NCBI GenBank assembly: GCA_029259595.1
Contig: JAJDEW010000062.1
Location: forward strand, 1 to 58,452
Direction of reading: 5' to 3'
Length of the DNA stretch: 58,452 bases
Origin: Planctomycetota bacterium
GTDB lineage: Bacteria > Planctomycetota > UBA1135 > GCA-002686595
Shown here: positions 25,193 through 33,229 of the stretch, in pieces
Layout of the letters: each line of letters starts with the position of its first letter
How positions within the stretch are numbered: the first letter of the stretch is position 1
Program-made: the position numbers and the translations under genes
Notes under the pieces: generated by a model
Database searches by the model: none
What the model saw: only the letters and a program-made list of their open reading frames with translations
Told to the model about the DNA's origin: nothing

Positions 25193-27025
25193 TCAGGGAC
25201 GCGCGGGCGTGCCTGCGAAGGCGTCACGCACGAGGTAGGCCAGCGCGACGGTGTCCTCCGCGATGTGCCGCCCCTTCGTGTAGGCCAAGCCGCGCGCCGC
25301 CTCTTCGTCGAAGAGCTCGCGTACCAAGCCGTCGCTCGCGACCGCTTTCTCGAAGAGCGGCCGTGCCACGTCGCGCCAGTAGCCGCTGTTGTCGTACTTC
25401 TGCCACTGACGGTGCTTCTTCCAGTTGGCCTTGTCCAGGTCCTCCGCCGTCGCCTGCGCCTCGACCGCCGCGAGGCGTGGCTTCAGGTGCTCGGCCGCGC
25501 GCGCCTCTTGGCTCTCGTAGGGCACGTCAGCCCACTGCGGAGCGAGGTGACGCGTGATCGCGGCGTGGAAGGGCTTCTGCGGCAGCTCGTGGGCCGGGAA
25601 GGCGTAGGCGGCGCGGGCGAAGTCCGGGTTGAGAATCGGCGTGAACACGAGCCCTGTCTGGGAGTTGACCGACGCCGAGCCCCAGCGGCGCGTGTACTCG
25701 ATCAGGAAGTAGTAGTGCAACGCGTGCAGGCCCTCGAGCCCCTGCGTCGTGGCCTGACGATAGGAGGCGCGCACGATGTCGCGCACGCGCTGCTTCCAGT
25801 GCTCGTGCAGGAAGACGGGGCAGTCCTTCATCAGCTTGTCGACCAGCGCGTCCTCGAACTGCTCGGGCGCCAGCGCGTTGGCATCGATCTTCACCGCGAA
25901 GTCGGCCTTGCCGAGCCCGCCGTGCTGCCCCATCACGTTCACGACCCCGCCATCCAGGCGCGGCTTGCGGACGAGGAAGGTCTTGTGCTTGCGCGTCGGC
26001 ATGCCTCCCGCCTGCCAGACGAGCGCCTTCTCGATCGCGACGCGGCAAGCGTCCGCATCCTCGGGCGGAAGCCCGCTCGAGGTCTTCGCGCGAATTTCGA
26101 GCCCCGCGATCTCCGCCAACTCGGTCGCCAAGAGAACGTCGAAGCGGCGTGGGTTGCCACGCACGCGCAGGTCCACGTCCGCCCCGCGGTGCAGGAGACA
26201 GGACGCCACCATGCGGCTGTCCCAGCCGCCCGAGAGTCCGACGGAGGGCCGCTTCCAGAGCTCGAGCGCGGCGTCCACCATCGAGAGGACCGAGGCCTCG
26301 GCCAGTTCGAGGCATTCGTCACGCGCGAGTCGCGGCGGATGGACCCAGCTCGCGAGCGCATCGGTCGAGGCCTTCGTCACGCGCCCGCCGCGGACCGTGA
26401 AGCGCTCGCCGGGCCCGACGTGGCGAACCCCGTCGAAGCCGGTGCGGTCGAGCGGAAACCAGCCCAGCGTGAAGCGCACCGCCCAGTCCTCGGGCACGAC
26501 CGTCATCGGAACGCCGACGGCTTCGAGCGCCTTCATGCGGCTGGAAAGGGCCCACAGCGCGCCGCCGTCGTGCTCCTCCAGCTGGGCCTGTCCGAGCCCG
26601 TCCGTAAAGATCGAGAGCTCGTCGTCGGCCCCGGCCCGTTTCGGATCTACCTTCGGCGCGTACACCAGCGAAAAGGGCGGCGCGAGCTCGGCGACGAGCT
26701 CCGGTCGCTCGCGCAGCAGGCGTCCGAGGGCCACGAGTGCGCGCTTCTTCGAGACTTCGATCCCGTGCGCGCGCAGGAGCTGTGAAGCTTGCCAGGGGTA
26801 CTCCGTCGCCAGCGCCCAGCCCTCGTCGTCCTCCTGGAAGAACGGCGCTCGAAAGCCCTTGACCGGCAACTCGGCGAAGAGCACGTGCGCTCCACCGGCC
26901 TCGAGCAGGCGCATCGTCAGCCCTTCGGTCACGATCTCGCCGAAGGCTTCGAGAACGCGGCGCTGAACGACGTCGGGGGCAGGTGCTGCGGTGCGCTGGT
27001 CGCGCCAGATCAGGAGTAGTCTCAA
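25193..27025 (-). CDS. Asparagine-synthetase-like protein (paralog B)
   Basis: A 610-aa ATP-dependent amide-forming enzyme by fold. The synthetase domain has the PP-loop SGGWDSR (near residue 265) that binds ATP and activates a carboxylate by adenylation. The N-terminal third resembles the Ntn-glutaminase domain of AsnB (FTDGLGQAQLEE and LWALSSRMKALE), but position 2 is Arg, not the nucleophile Cys, so it cannot use glutamine in the normal way, as in beta-lactam synthetase. The start is TTG 27025; it is supported because the protein then begins RLLLIWRDQR, matching RILLIRRDGR of paralog A, which has ATG. The two share long stretches such as VVNVMGQHGG and RRWGSASVNSQTG. The phosphotransferase follows 14 bp later. 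Confidence 0.88.
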   Translation of the reverse strand: MRLLLIWRDQRTAAPAPDVVQRRVLEAFGEIVTEGLTMRLLEAGGAHVLFAELPVKGFRAPFFQEDDEGWALATEYPWQASQLLRAHGIEVSKKRALVALGRLLRERPELVAELAPPFSLVYAPKVDPKRAGADDELSIFTDGLGQAQLEEHDGGALWALSSRMKALEAVGVPMTVVPEDWAVRFTLGWFPLDRTGFDGVRHVGPGERFTVRGGRVTKASTDALASWVHPPRLARDECLELAEASVLSMVDAALELWKRPSVGLSGGWDSRMVASCLLHRGADVDLRVRGNPRRFDVLLATELAEIAGLEIRAKTSSGLPPEDADACRVAIEKALVWQAGGMPTRKHKTFLVRKPRLDGGVVNVMGQHGGLGKADFAVKIDANALAPEQFEDALVDKLMKDCPVFLHEHWKQRVRDIVRASYRQATTQGLEGLHALHYYFLIEYTRRWGSASVNSQTGLVFTPILNPDFARAAYAFPAHELPQKPFHAAITRHLAPQWADVPYESQEARAAEHLKPRLAAVEAQATAEDLDKANWKKHRQWQKYDNSGYWRDVARPLFEKAVASDGLVRELFDEEAARGLAYTKGRHIAEDTVALAYLVRDAFAGTPARP

Positions 27026-27155
27026 GGGTAGGGTTTCTCACTTGGTCGAAACGACCGGGGCGGCCGGGGCGGGCCGGCCGTTCGCGGCATCCTCCCGAAC
27101 CGGGTCGCCGGTGACGAGCGTGAAGCCGGGAAAGCACGCGCCGGCTCGGTGCAAT

Positions 27156-28991
27156 TCAATTGTCGGAAGGCGGGCCCGTCATCGGACCCGGGACGAGCCC
27201 CGAGTACACCTCCCCCGAGAGGTAGGTCAGGACGACCATATCCGCGGTTGTCTGGTGGCCCTTTTCGAAGACCAGCTCCTTGGCGGTCGCGCGTTCGAAG
27301 AGGTCCTTGACGAAGCCGCGCTCGCGCACGGCCTCCTGGAACAGGGACTTGCCGACGTACTTCCAGTAGCGGCGGTTGTCGTACTTCGACCACTGCCGCT
27401 GCTTCTTCCAGTTCTTGTCGCTGGCTTCTTCGGGCGGGAGGGCGGCCTCGGCCGAGGCGATGGCCGCGGCGTAACGATCGCGTGCGCCAGGCGTGCTGTC
27501 GTACGGAATGCCTTCCCAGAAAGGAGCCAGCTGACGCGTCACCTCGCGGTGGAAGGGTTTGGTCGGAAGCTCCTCGCCCGGATACGCGTAGGCCGCTCGC
27601 ATGAAGCCGGTCGACAGGATCGGCGCGAAGACGACGCCCGACTGCGAGTTGATCGAGGCCGCCCCCCAACGCCGGGTGTACTCGTTCAGGAAGAAGAAGT
27701 GCAGCCGCGCGAGCCCTTCGAGCCCGTAGGCGTCGGCCGCGCGGTAGGCCCGTCGAATGACGTCCTCGATCTGATCCTTCCAACGCGTACGCAGGAAGAT
27801 CGGACAGTCCTTCATCAGCTGCGCGACCAAGGCGTCTTCGTAGTCTTCTGGCGCAAGCTCGTGAGCCCCGATCTTCACCGCGAAGTCGGCCTTGCCGATC
27901 CCGCCGTGTTGCCCCATCACGTTGACGACGCCGCCGTCGAGCAGCGGCTTGCGCACGAGAAAGGTCTTGTGCTTCTTCGTCGGAAAACCGCCGGCCTGCC
28001 AGGTCAAGGCCTTCAGCATGGCGTCTCGACAGCTCCCGACCTCCTCGGGCGGCAGTCCGCTCGTGATCTTGGCGCGGATCGGGCGATCGACGATGGCCGC
28101 CAGCTCTTGCGCGATCAGCACGTCGAGCCGCTGCGGATTGCCGCGCACCCGCAGTTCCATGTCCGAGCCACGATGCAAGAGACACGCCGCCACCATGCGG
28201 CTGTCCCAGCCGCCGGAGAGGCCGACCGAGGGCCGCGTCCACAGCTCCATCGCCGCATCGGTCATGTCCAAGAGCGACTCGCGCGCCAAGTCGATGCAGT
28301 CCGTCTTCGACATCGGCTCTGGCCGCACCCAGCTCGAGACCACTTCCGTCGTCGTCCGCTCGATGCCGCCGGCGTGGATTCGCAGGCGCACTCCGGCGCC
28401 GACGTGCTTGACCTTGCGAAAACCCGTCATGTCCAGCGGGAACCAGCCGAGCGTGTAGCGCGCGGCCCAGTCGAGCGGCTCGGGCTCCATCACGTAGCCC
28501 GCCCCCTCGAAGCACTTGAGTCGGCTCGACAACGCCCAGGCGTCACCGTCCGCGTACTCCTCCAGCTGGGCCTGGCCGAGCCCGTCCGTGAAGACGAAGA
28601 GCTCGGCGCCACCCTGCGGGGCATAGACCAGCGTGAAGGGCGGCGCGAGCTCGGCCAGGAGCTCGGGCGACCGCAGCAGCTCGCGGGCCAGGCGGGGCAG
28701 GGCCCGGTCGGCCGCCACGTCGATGCCGCGCGCCCGCAACACGGGGGCCGCCTGGATGGGGTACTCGGTCGAGAGCGCGAGCCCTTCGTCATCCTCCTGC
28801 ACGAACCGCGCGCGGAAGCCCGCGACGTCGTGCTCGAGAAAGAACACGTCCGCGCCACCGGCGCGGAACTGACGGGCCTTCAAGCCGTCGGGCTCGACGA
28901 CCCCGTCGAAGGCAGCGCGGGTGCGCATGAGCACGTCGCTCGCGAGAGGGGCGTTCGCCCGCCCGTCTCGCCGGATCAGGAGGATTCTCAT
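27156..28991 (-). CDS. Asparagine-synthetase-like protein (paralog A)
   Basis: A 611-aa, close paralog of the protein encoded at 25193-27025, aligning along its whole length. PP-loop SGGWDSR is intact, with NPQRLDVLIAQELAAI after it and VVNVMGQHGGIGKADFAVK in the C-terminal half. The N-terminal domain again lacks Cys2 (MRILLIRRDGR), so free ammonia or an amine substrate is expected instead of glutamine. I chose ATG 28991, which matches the start of paralog B; an in-frame start further upstream (29072) would add Arg-rich residues. It is divergent from the phosphonopyruvate decarboxylase gene, with 98 bp between starts, so a shared control region is likely. Its acceptor amine could be 2-aminoethylphosphonate, but that is speculation. 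Confidence 0.88.
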   Translation of the reverse strand: MRILLIRRDGRANAPLASDVLMRTRAAFDGVVEPDGLKARQFRAGGADVFFLEHDVAGFRARFVQEDDEGLALSTEYPIQAAPVLRARGIDVAADRALPRLARELLRSPELLAELAPPFTLVYAPQGGAELFVFTDGLGQAQLEEYADGDAWALSSRLKCFEGAGYVMEPEPLDWAARYTLGWFPLDMTGFRKVKHVGAGVRLRIHAGGIERTTTEVVSSWVRPEPMSKTDCIDLARESLLDMTDAAMELWTRPSVGLSGGWDSRMVAACLLHRGSDMELRVRGNPQRLDVLIAQELAAIVDRPIRAKITSGLPPEEVGSCRDAMLKALTWQAGGFPTKKHKTFLVRKPLLDGGVVNVMGQHGGIGKADFAVKIGAHELAPEDYEDALVAQLMKDCPIFLRTRWKDQIEDVIRRAYRAADAYGLEGLARLHFFFLNEYTRRWGAASINSQSGVVFAPILSTGFMRAAYAYPGEELPTKPFHREVTRQLAPFWEGIPYDSTPGARDRYAAAIASAEAALPPEEASDKNWKKQRQWSKYDNRRYWKYVGKSLFQEAVRERGFVKDLFERATAKELVFEKGHQTTADMVVLTYLSGEVYSGLVPGPMTGPPSDN

Positions 28992-29089
28992 CGTTGGACT
29001 CTCAGACTCGGGGAAAGGACGCGGGAGGAGTCGGCGGGAATTGCGCCGCACGGTTTCTTCCGTGCCCTGCATCCGCCAGCATGGGCGCC

Positions 29090-30229
29090 ATGATCGACGC
29101 CCTCCACGTCCTGGAAGAACTGCGCAAGGCCGGCTTCGGACTCGTCACCGGAGTGCCTTGCTCCTACCTCACCCCCCTGATCGACGCCGTGATCGCCTCG
29201 CCCGACATCGAGTACGTCGGGGCGGTGAACGAAGGCGACGCGATCGCCATCGCGTGCGGCGCGCGCTTGGCGGGCCGCAACGCGGTGGTGATGTTCCAGA
29301 ATTCCGGACTCGGGAACGCGGTCAATCCCTTGACGTCGCTGACCGCGACCTTCCGCATTCCGGTGCTGGTCGTCACGACCCTGCGCGGGGATCCCGAGGG
29401 CGCCGGCGACGAACCGCAACACGAACTCATGGGCCGCATCACGCGCGACATGCTCGCCCTGATGGAGATCTCCCACGAGCTCCTGCCGACCGACCGCGCG
29501 GAGCTCGCCGCGGCGCTCGGACGGGCGCGCGAGCACATGGCGACGACGGGCCTGCCGTACGGTCTCGTCGTGAAGAAGGGCAGCGTCGCCCCCGCGGACC
29601 TGGAGGCTCCCCAGCTGGCGCCGCCGACCGTGGAGGGCGAGCACGGTCCCGGACCGAGTGGGCCGCGCATCCCGCCGGACCAGGCCCTGGCCGCGATCCG
29701 CCGCGCCGTGGCGGAGACGGACGCGCTCCTGACGACGACGGGCTTCACCGGCCGCGCCCTGTATGCCCAGGGCGACCGACCGAACCAGCTCTACATGGTC
29801 GGTTCGATGGGCTGCATCTCGAGCCTCGGACTCGGGCTCGCCAAGTGCCGGCCCGACAAGCGCGTGGTGGTCGTCGACGGCGACGGTGCGTTGCTCATGC
29901 GCCTCGGCGCCCTCGCCACGATCGGTTTCGAGCGCCCGAAGAATCTGGTACACGTCCTGCTCGACAACGGCGTGCACGATTCGACCGGCGCGCAGGCGAC
30001 CGTCGCGCCGTTCCTCGATCTGTGCGGCATGGCGCGCGCCGCGGGCTATCCGCGGACGCGCGGAGTCGCGAGCGTCGAAGAGCTCGAGGCCACCGTGCGC
30101 GAGGCGAGCGGCCAACTCACGTTCCTGCACGCTCGGACGGAGCCGCGCGCGGACCGCAAGCTGCCGCGGCCGGCCGAGAAGCCGCCGGAGATCGCCGAGC
30201 GCTTCCGCGCCTGGCTCGCGAGCTCCTGA
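29090..30229 (+). CDS. aepY: Phosphonopyruvate decarboxylase
   Basis: A 379-aa TPP-dependent enzyme converting phosphonopyruvate to phosphonoacetaldehyde and CO2, the step that makes C-P bond formation by PEP mutase irreversible. The N-terminal Pyr domain has LVTGVPCSYLTPLIDAV, VGAVNEGDAIAIACGARLAG with the cofactor-activating Glu, and the group's GDEPQHELMGRITRDMLALM. The PP domain binds TPP/Mg through GDGALLMRLGAL and LLDNGVHDSTGAQ. Sulfopyruvate decarboxylase is the nearest alternative, but its subunits are usually split and the neighbouring PhnW supports phosphonate. I chose ATG 29090, with an in-frame ATG at 29081 as alternative. No PEP mutase gene is in the window. Confidence 0.86.
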   Translation: MIDALHVLEELRKAGFGLVTGVPCSYLTPLIDAVIASPDIEYVGAVNEGDAIAIACGARLAGRNAVVMFQNSGLGNAVNPLTSLTATFRIPVLVVTTLRGDPEGAGDEPQHELMGRITRDMLALMEISHELLPTDRAELAAALGRAREHMATTGLPYGLVVKKGSVAPADLEAPQLAPPTVEGEHGPGPSGPRIPPDQALAAIRRAVAETDALLTTTGFTGRALYAQGDRPNQLYMVGSMGCISSLGLGLAKCRPDKRVVVVDGDGALLMRLGALATIGFERPKNLVHVLLDNGVHDSTGAQATVAPFLDLCGMARAAGYPRTRGVASVEELEATVREASGQLTFLHARTEPRADRKLPRPAEKPPEIAERFRAWLASS

Positions 30230-30237
30230 AGTCGCGC

Positions 30238-31452
30238 TCACGATCGAACACCGCCCTCGAGCTCGCAGCCGAGCTCGCGCAACACCTGGGGCACGGCCGC
30301 CAGCAGGCCTTCGACCTGGGGCAATTCGATGTGACCGACGCTGCCGATCCGAAAGCACGCTGCGTCGGTGAGCTTGCCCGGGTAGATCGCGAAGCCGCGC
30401 TCCGAGAGCCCGCGGTAGAAGGCTTCGAAACGGAAGGCGGGGTGCTCCGGATAACGGAAGGTGGTGATGATCGGACTCTGGACGGCGGGATCCAGATAGA
30501 CCTGGAAGCCGAGTGCGACCATGCCGGCGACGATGCGCGCCTGGTTGGCCGCATAGCGCGCCCGACGCGCCTCGCGGCCGCCTTCGGCGTCGAGCTCGTC
30601 CAGCGCCTGACGGAAGGCCAGGAAGGCGTGCGTCGGCGGCGTGAAGCGGAACTGTCCGTTGGCCTCCAGGGCGCGCCACTGCGCGAAGAGATCCAGGCTG
30701 ACGCTGCGCGCATGCGGTCCGCAGGTCTCCAGGACGGAGCGCCGTGCCAGCACGAAGCAGAAGCCGGGCACTCCTTCGATGCACTTGTTGGCGGAGGAGA
30801 CGAGCCAGTCGACGGGGGTCGTCGCGAGGTCGATCGCGAGCGCGCCGAACGAGCTCATCGCGTCGACGAGCAAGCTGCGTCCCGCAGCCGCCACGACGCG
30901 GGCCACCTCTTCCAGCGGATTCAGGATCCCCGTCGTCGTCTCGCAGTGCACGAGGGCCACATGGGTCGTCGCGGGCGAAGCCGCCAGCGCGCGCGCGACG
31001 GCCGCCGGATCGATCGCTTCGTTCTCGGGGGTGACGAGCACCTCGACCTCGATCGCCGCCACCCGGGCGATCTCGGCCAGGCGCGCCCCGTAGGCTCCGT
31101 TCACGAGGACCAACAGGCGGCCGCCGGTGCGCGGGAGCGCCGTCGTCACCATGGCCTCGACCCCGTACGTGCCGCTGCCCTGCAGCGGCAGCGCCGTGAA
31201 GGCCGAAGGGCTCGCCCCGTCCGGCACCCCGGCCAGCGCCAAGAGGCGCCTGCGAACGTCCCGGACGAGGTCCAGGAAGGCCTCGTCGCGCGAGCCCAGG
31301 TCCCGCAGCATGGCGGCCTTGACCGTCGCGCTGGTCGTGAGCGGACCGGGCGTGAAGAGCGCTTTGTCCTGACTCGCTCCCGCGCCCGTTCCGAAAACGG
31401 CGTCTCCGCGGGGCGCCGGGGGCGTAGAGGAGTCGTGAGAGGACGAGGACAT
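30238..31452 (-). CDS. phnW: 2-aminoethylphosphonate--pyruvate transaminase
   Basis: A 404-aa class V, PLP-dependent aminotransferase that interconverts phosphonoacetaldehyde + alanine and 2-aminoethylphosphonate + pyruvate. Family segments are LFTPGPLTTSATVKAAML with GSRDEAF, LQGSGTYGVEAMVTTALP, the HCETTTGILNPLEEV loop, VDAMSSFGALAIDL for the PLP-ring Asp, and the Schiff-base Lys in SSANKCIEGVPGF. I chose ATG 31452; the frame is open to 31587 but the extra codons precede the conserved start. It converges on the decarboxylase gene, with only 8 bp between stops, so the two may act together in AEP synthesis. The same enzyme can also degrade AEP, so direction is inferred from the decarboxylase partner. 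Confidence 0.92.
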   Translation of the reverse strand: MSSSSHDSSTPPAPRGDAVFGTGAGASQDKALFTPGPLTTSATVKAAMLRDLGSRDEAFLDLVRDVRRRLLALAGVPDGASPSAFTALPLQGSGTYGVEAMVTTALPRTGGRLLVLVNGAYGARLAEIARVAAIEVEVLVTPENEAIDPAAVARALAASPATTHVALVHCETTTGILNPLEEVARVVAAAGRSLLVDAMSSFGALAIDLATTPVDWLVSSANKCIEGVPGFCFVLARRSVLETCGPHARSVSLDLFAQWRALEANGQFRFTPPTHAFLAFRQALDELDAEGGREARRARYAANQARIVAGMVALGFQVYLDPAVQSPIITTFRYPEHPAFRFEAFYRGLSERGFAIYPGKLTDAACFRIGSVGHIELPQVEGLLAAVPQVLRELGCELEGGVRS

Positions 31453-31554
31453 GGGCGGGGGGACGCTGTGGATCGGACCCGATCGGGGCCGGTGGGGTAG
31501 ACTCGGGCACCCGCGCCCTTTCCCGGCCCGGGGATCCCTTACCTTAGAACTCTG

Positions 31555-32139
31555 ATGCAAACCCCGGACCAGCAAACCCCGAGCCAACCCCCCCAGTCAT
31601 CGTCCGCCCTCGACCCGAAGCCGGTCGCGGACGCGAACGGAGCGCGCGAGCTCGCCGCGCCGGACGTTGGGGCCGCGCCCCACCTGCACGTCGCCCTGAA
31701 CGTCCGGAACCTGCGACGCTCGATCGACTTCTACCGCACCTTGTTCGAGCGCGAGCCCGACAAGGTCCGGCCCCACTACGCCCGCTTCACCGTGCCCTCG
31801 CCCCCGCTGGTGCTCAGCCTGAATGTGGTCGAAACGGTCGGAACGGGCGGCCGGGTGGCCCATCTCGGCCTCCGGTTGGGCACGGGAGCGAGTTATCGCG
31901 GGCTCGCCGCGCGCCTCGCCGCGGCCGGGATCGCGCTGCGGGAGGAGCGTGAGGTGCTCTGCTGCCACGCGGTCGAGAACAAGGTCTGGGCGCGCGATCC
32001 CGAGGGCAACGAATGGGAGCTGTACGAGCTCGTCGACGACGCCCCCGAGGAATCGGGCCGACGCCCGCAGGGCACCTGCGGTGATCCGGGCAATGATCCG
32101 GGCGGAGATCCGGGCGCAGCTTCCGGCGGCTGCTGCTGA
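31555..32139 (+). CDS. ArsI/CadI-type vicinal-oxygen-chelate metalloenzyme
   Basis: A 194-aa protein of the glyoxalase fold. After a Pro/Gln/Ala-rich N-terminus of about 45 residues comes HLHVALNVRNLRRSIDFYRTLFEREPDKVRPHYARF, the start of ArsI/CadI proteins, with the first metal ligand His. Then VLCCHAVENKVWARDPEGNEWELYE carries the vicinal Cys pair and final Glu ligand. ArsI cleaves the C-As bond of trivalent organoarsenicals, and the two Cys bind As(III). A second vicinal pair closes the protein (SGGCC), after a low-complexity Gly/Asp/Pro repeat (GNDPGGDPG), and could add a thiol site. It is divergent from phnW with about 100 bp between. CadI-like metal binding without lyase activity is an alternative. 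Confidence 0.8.
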   Translation: MQTPDQQTPSQPPQSSSALDPKPVADANGARELAAPDVGAAPHLHVALNVRNLRRSIDFYRTLFEREPDKVRPHYARFTVPSPPLVLSLNVVETVGTGGRVAHLGLRLGTGASYRGLAARLAAAGIALREEREVLCCHAVENKVWARDPEGNEWELYELVDDAPEESGRRPQGTCGDPGNDPGGDPGAASGGCC

Positions 32140-32292
32140 GGCCCGGCGTCCAGCTTCTGGACATTAGCAGTCTGCATTTGGACCCCGGACGTGGACCGCG
32201 GCCCGGGCGCCTGCCCCAGGGCCTTTGCCGGCGGCGCGCGGACCCGGAAAATCCTTCTCGCCCGCTGGTACGGCGTTTGCCACAGGTGGGGC

Positions 32293-33105
32293 GTGAAGCG
32301 ACTCCTCTTCCTCTCTCTACCCCTGCTCCTGACGGTCACGGCCTACTCCTTCTCCTCGGGGTCGCGGACGGGCCTCGCGGGCTCCCCCGAGCTCGTTCCG
32401 CTCGCGCTCGAGCTGCTCGGTCGGGACCCCGGCAGCGTCGATCACCTGATCGGAGACGATGCCCGCATCCTCGACGACGTACGCAGCGGTCGTGCGCTGC
32501 TCGGCCTGATCGCCGAGCGGCCGCAGGGCGCGGCGGCGGCGGGGCTCACCGTCGTCCCGATCGCCCGCGAGGAAACGGTCCTCGTCGCCCACGCCGACAA
32601 TCCGCTCGGCGCGCTGACGGCGAGCGAGGCGCGTGCCCTCTTCACGAAGTCGGTTCGCAACTGGAACGAGCTCGAAGGGGCGCGCTCGAGTCGACTCGGT
32701 CCGGTCACCCTCGTCGCGCAAGCCGAAGAGCGCCCCGCCTGGGGTCAGCTGTTGGCCGGACTCGAGCTCGAGGGCGAGCGCGTACGCGCCGACGCCATCG
32801 TGCCGGACGGTGAGGCAGCCCTCGACGCCATCGCCGCGGATCCGCGCGCGCTCGGCTTCGTCTCGCTGGGACTCGCCGAAGCTGCGGTCGAGCGCGGGGT
32901 CGCGATCCGGATCCTCGCGCTCGACGGCATCCTCCCGAGCAGCGCGAGCGTTGCCCACGGGCAGTCGTCCCTCGGTCGCGAGCTCTTCGCGGTGCTGCGC
33001 ACGGAGGAGACCAAGCTCGTCCGACGCCTGCACGCGGCTCTCGAGACGTCCCGCGTCCAGGGGTGCATCGAGCGCTTGCATCTCGTGCCCCTCGCCACAC
33101 ACTGA
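32293..33105 (+). CDS. Phosphate-binding-protein-like periplasmic protein
   Basis: A 270-aa protein with a signal peptide (RLLFLSLPLLLTVTAYSFSSG). The start is GTG 32293, with AGGTGG six bases upstream. The body follows the PBP-like (PstS) pattern: SVDHLIGDDARILDDVRSGRALLGLI, VVPIAREETVLVAHADNPLGALTASEARALFTKSVRNWNEL, which is the family's 'LT..q...IF.G...nW..lGG' segment, and later ALGFVSLGLAE. It lacks PstC/PstA/PstB neighbours, so it may be a stand-alone solute or phosphate sensor. The aroA gene starts 124 bp downstream. Confidence 0.75.
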   Translation: MKRLLFLSLPLLLTVTAYSFSSGSRTGLAGSPELVPLALELLGRDPGSVDHLIGDDARILDDVRSGRALLGLIAERPQGAAAAGLTVVPIAREETVLVAHADNPLGALTASEARALFTKSVRNWNELEGARSSRLGPVTLVAQAEERPAWGQLLAGLELEGERVRADAIVPDGEAALDAIAADPRALGFVSLGLAEAAVERGVAIRILALDGILPSSASVAHGQSSLGRELFAVLRTEETKLVRRLHAALETSRVQGCIERLHLVPLATH

Positions 33106-33229
33106 GCGCACGGTCGGACGCGAACCAAGCTCGCCTCCGCGCGGTCCCCGAGTCGACGCCCCTCGTCCACGCCGTGCCGTCGAATCGGCGCGGCCCTTCC
33201 CCCCCACTCTTCCAAAGCTTCCCGCTTCC

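Noticed and set aside
29090..30229. Acetolactate-synthase-like identity for the TPP enzyme
   Set aside because: It is far shorter than acetolactate synthase, lacks the FAD domain and has the decarboxylase-specific HELMGRITRDM segment next to phnW.
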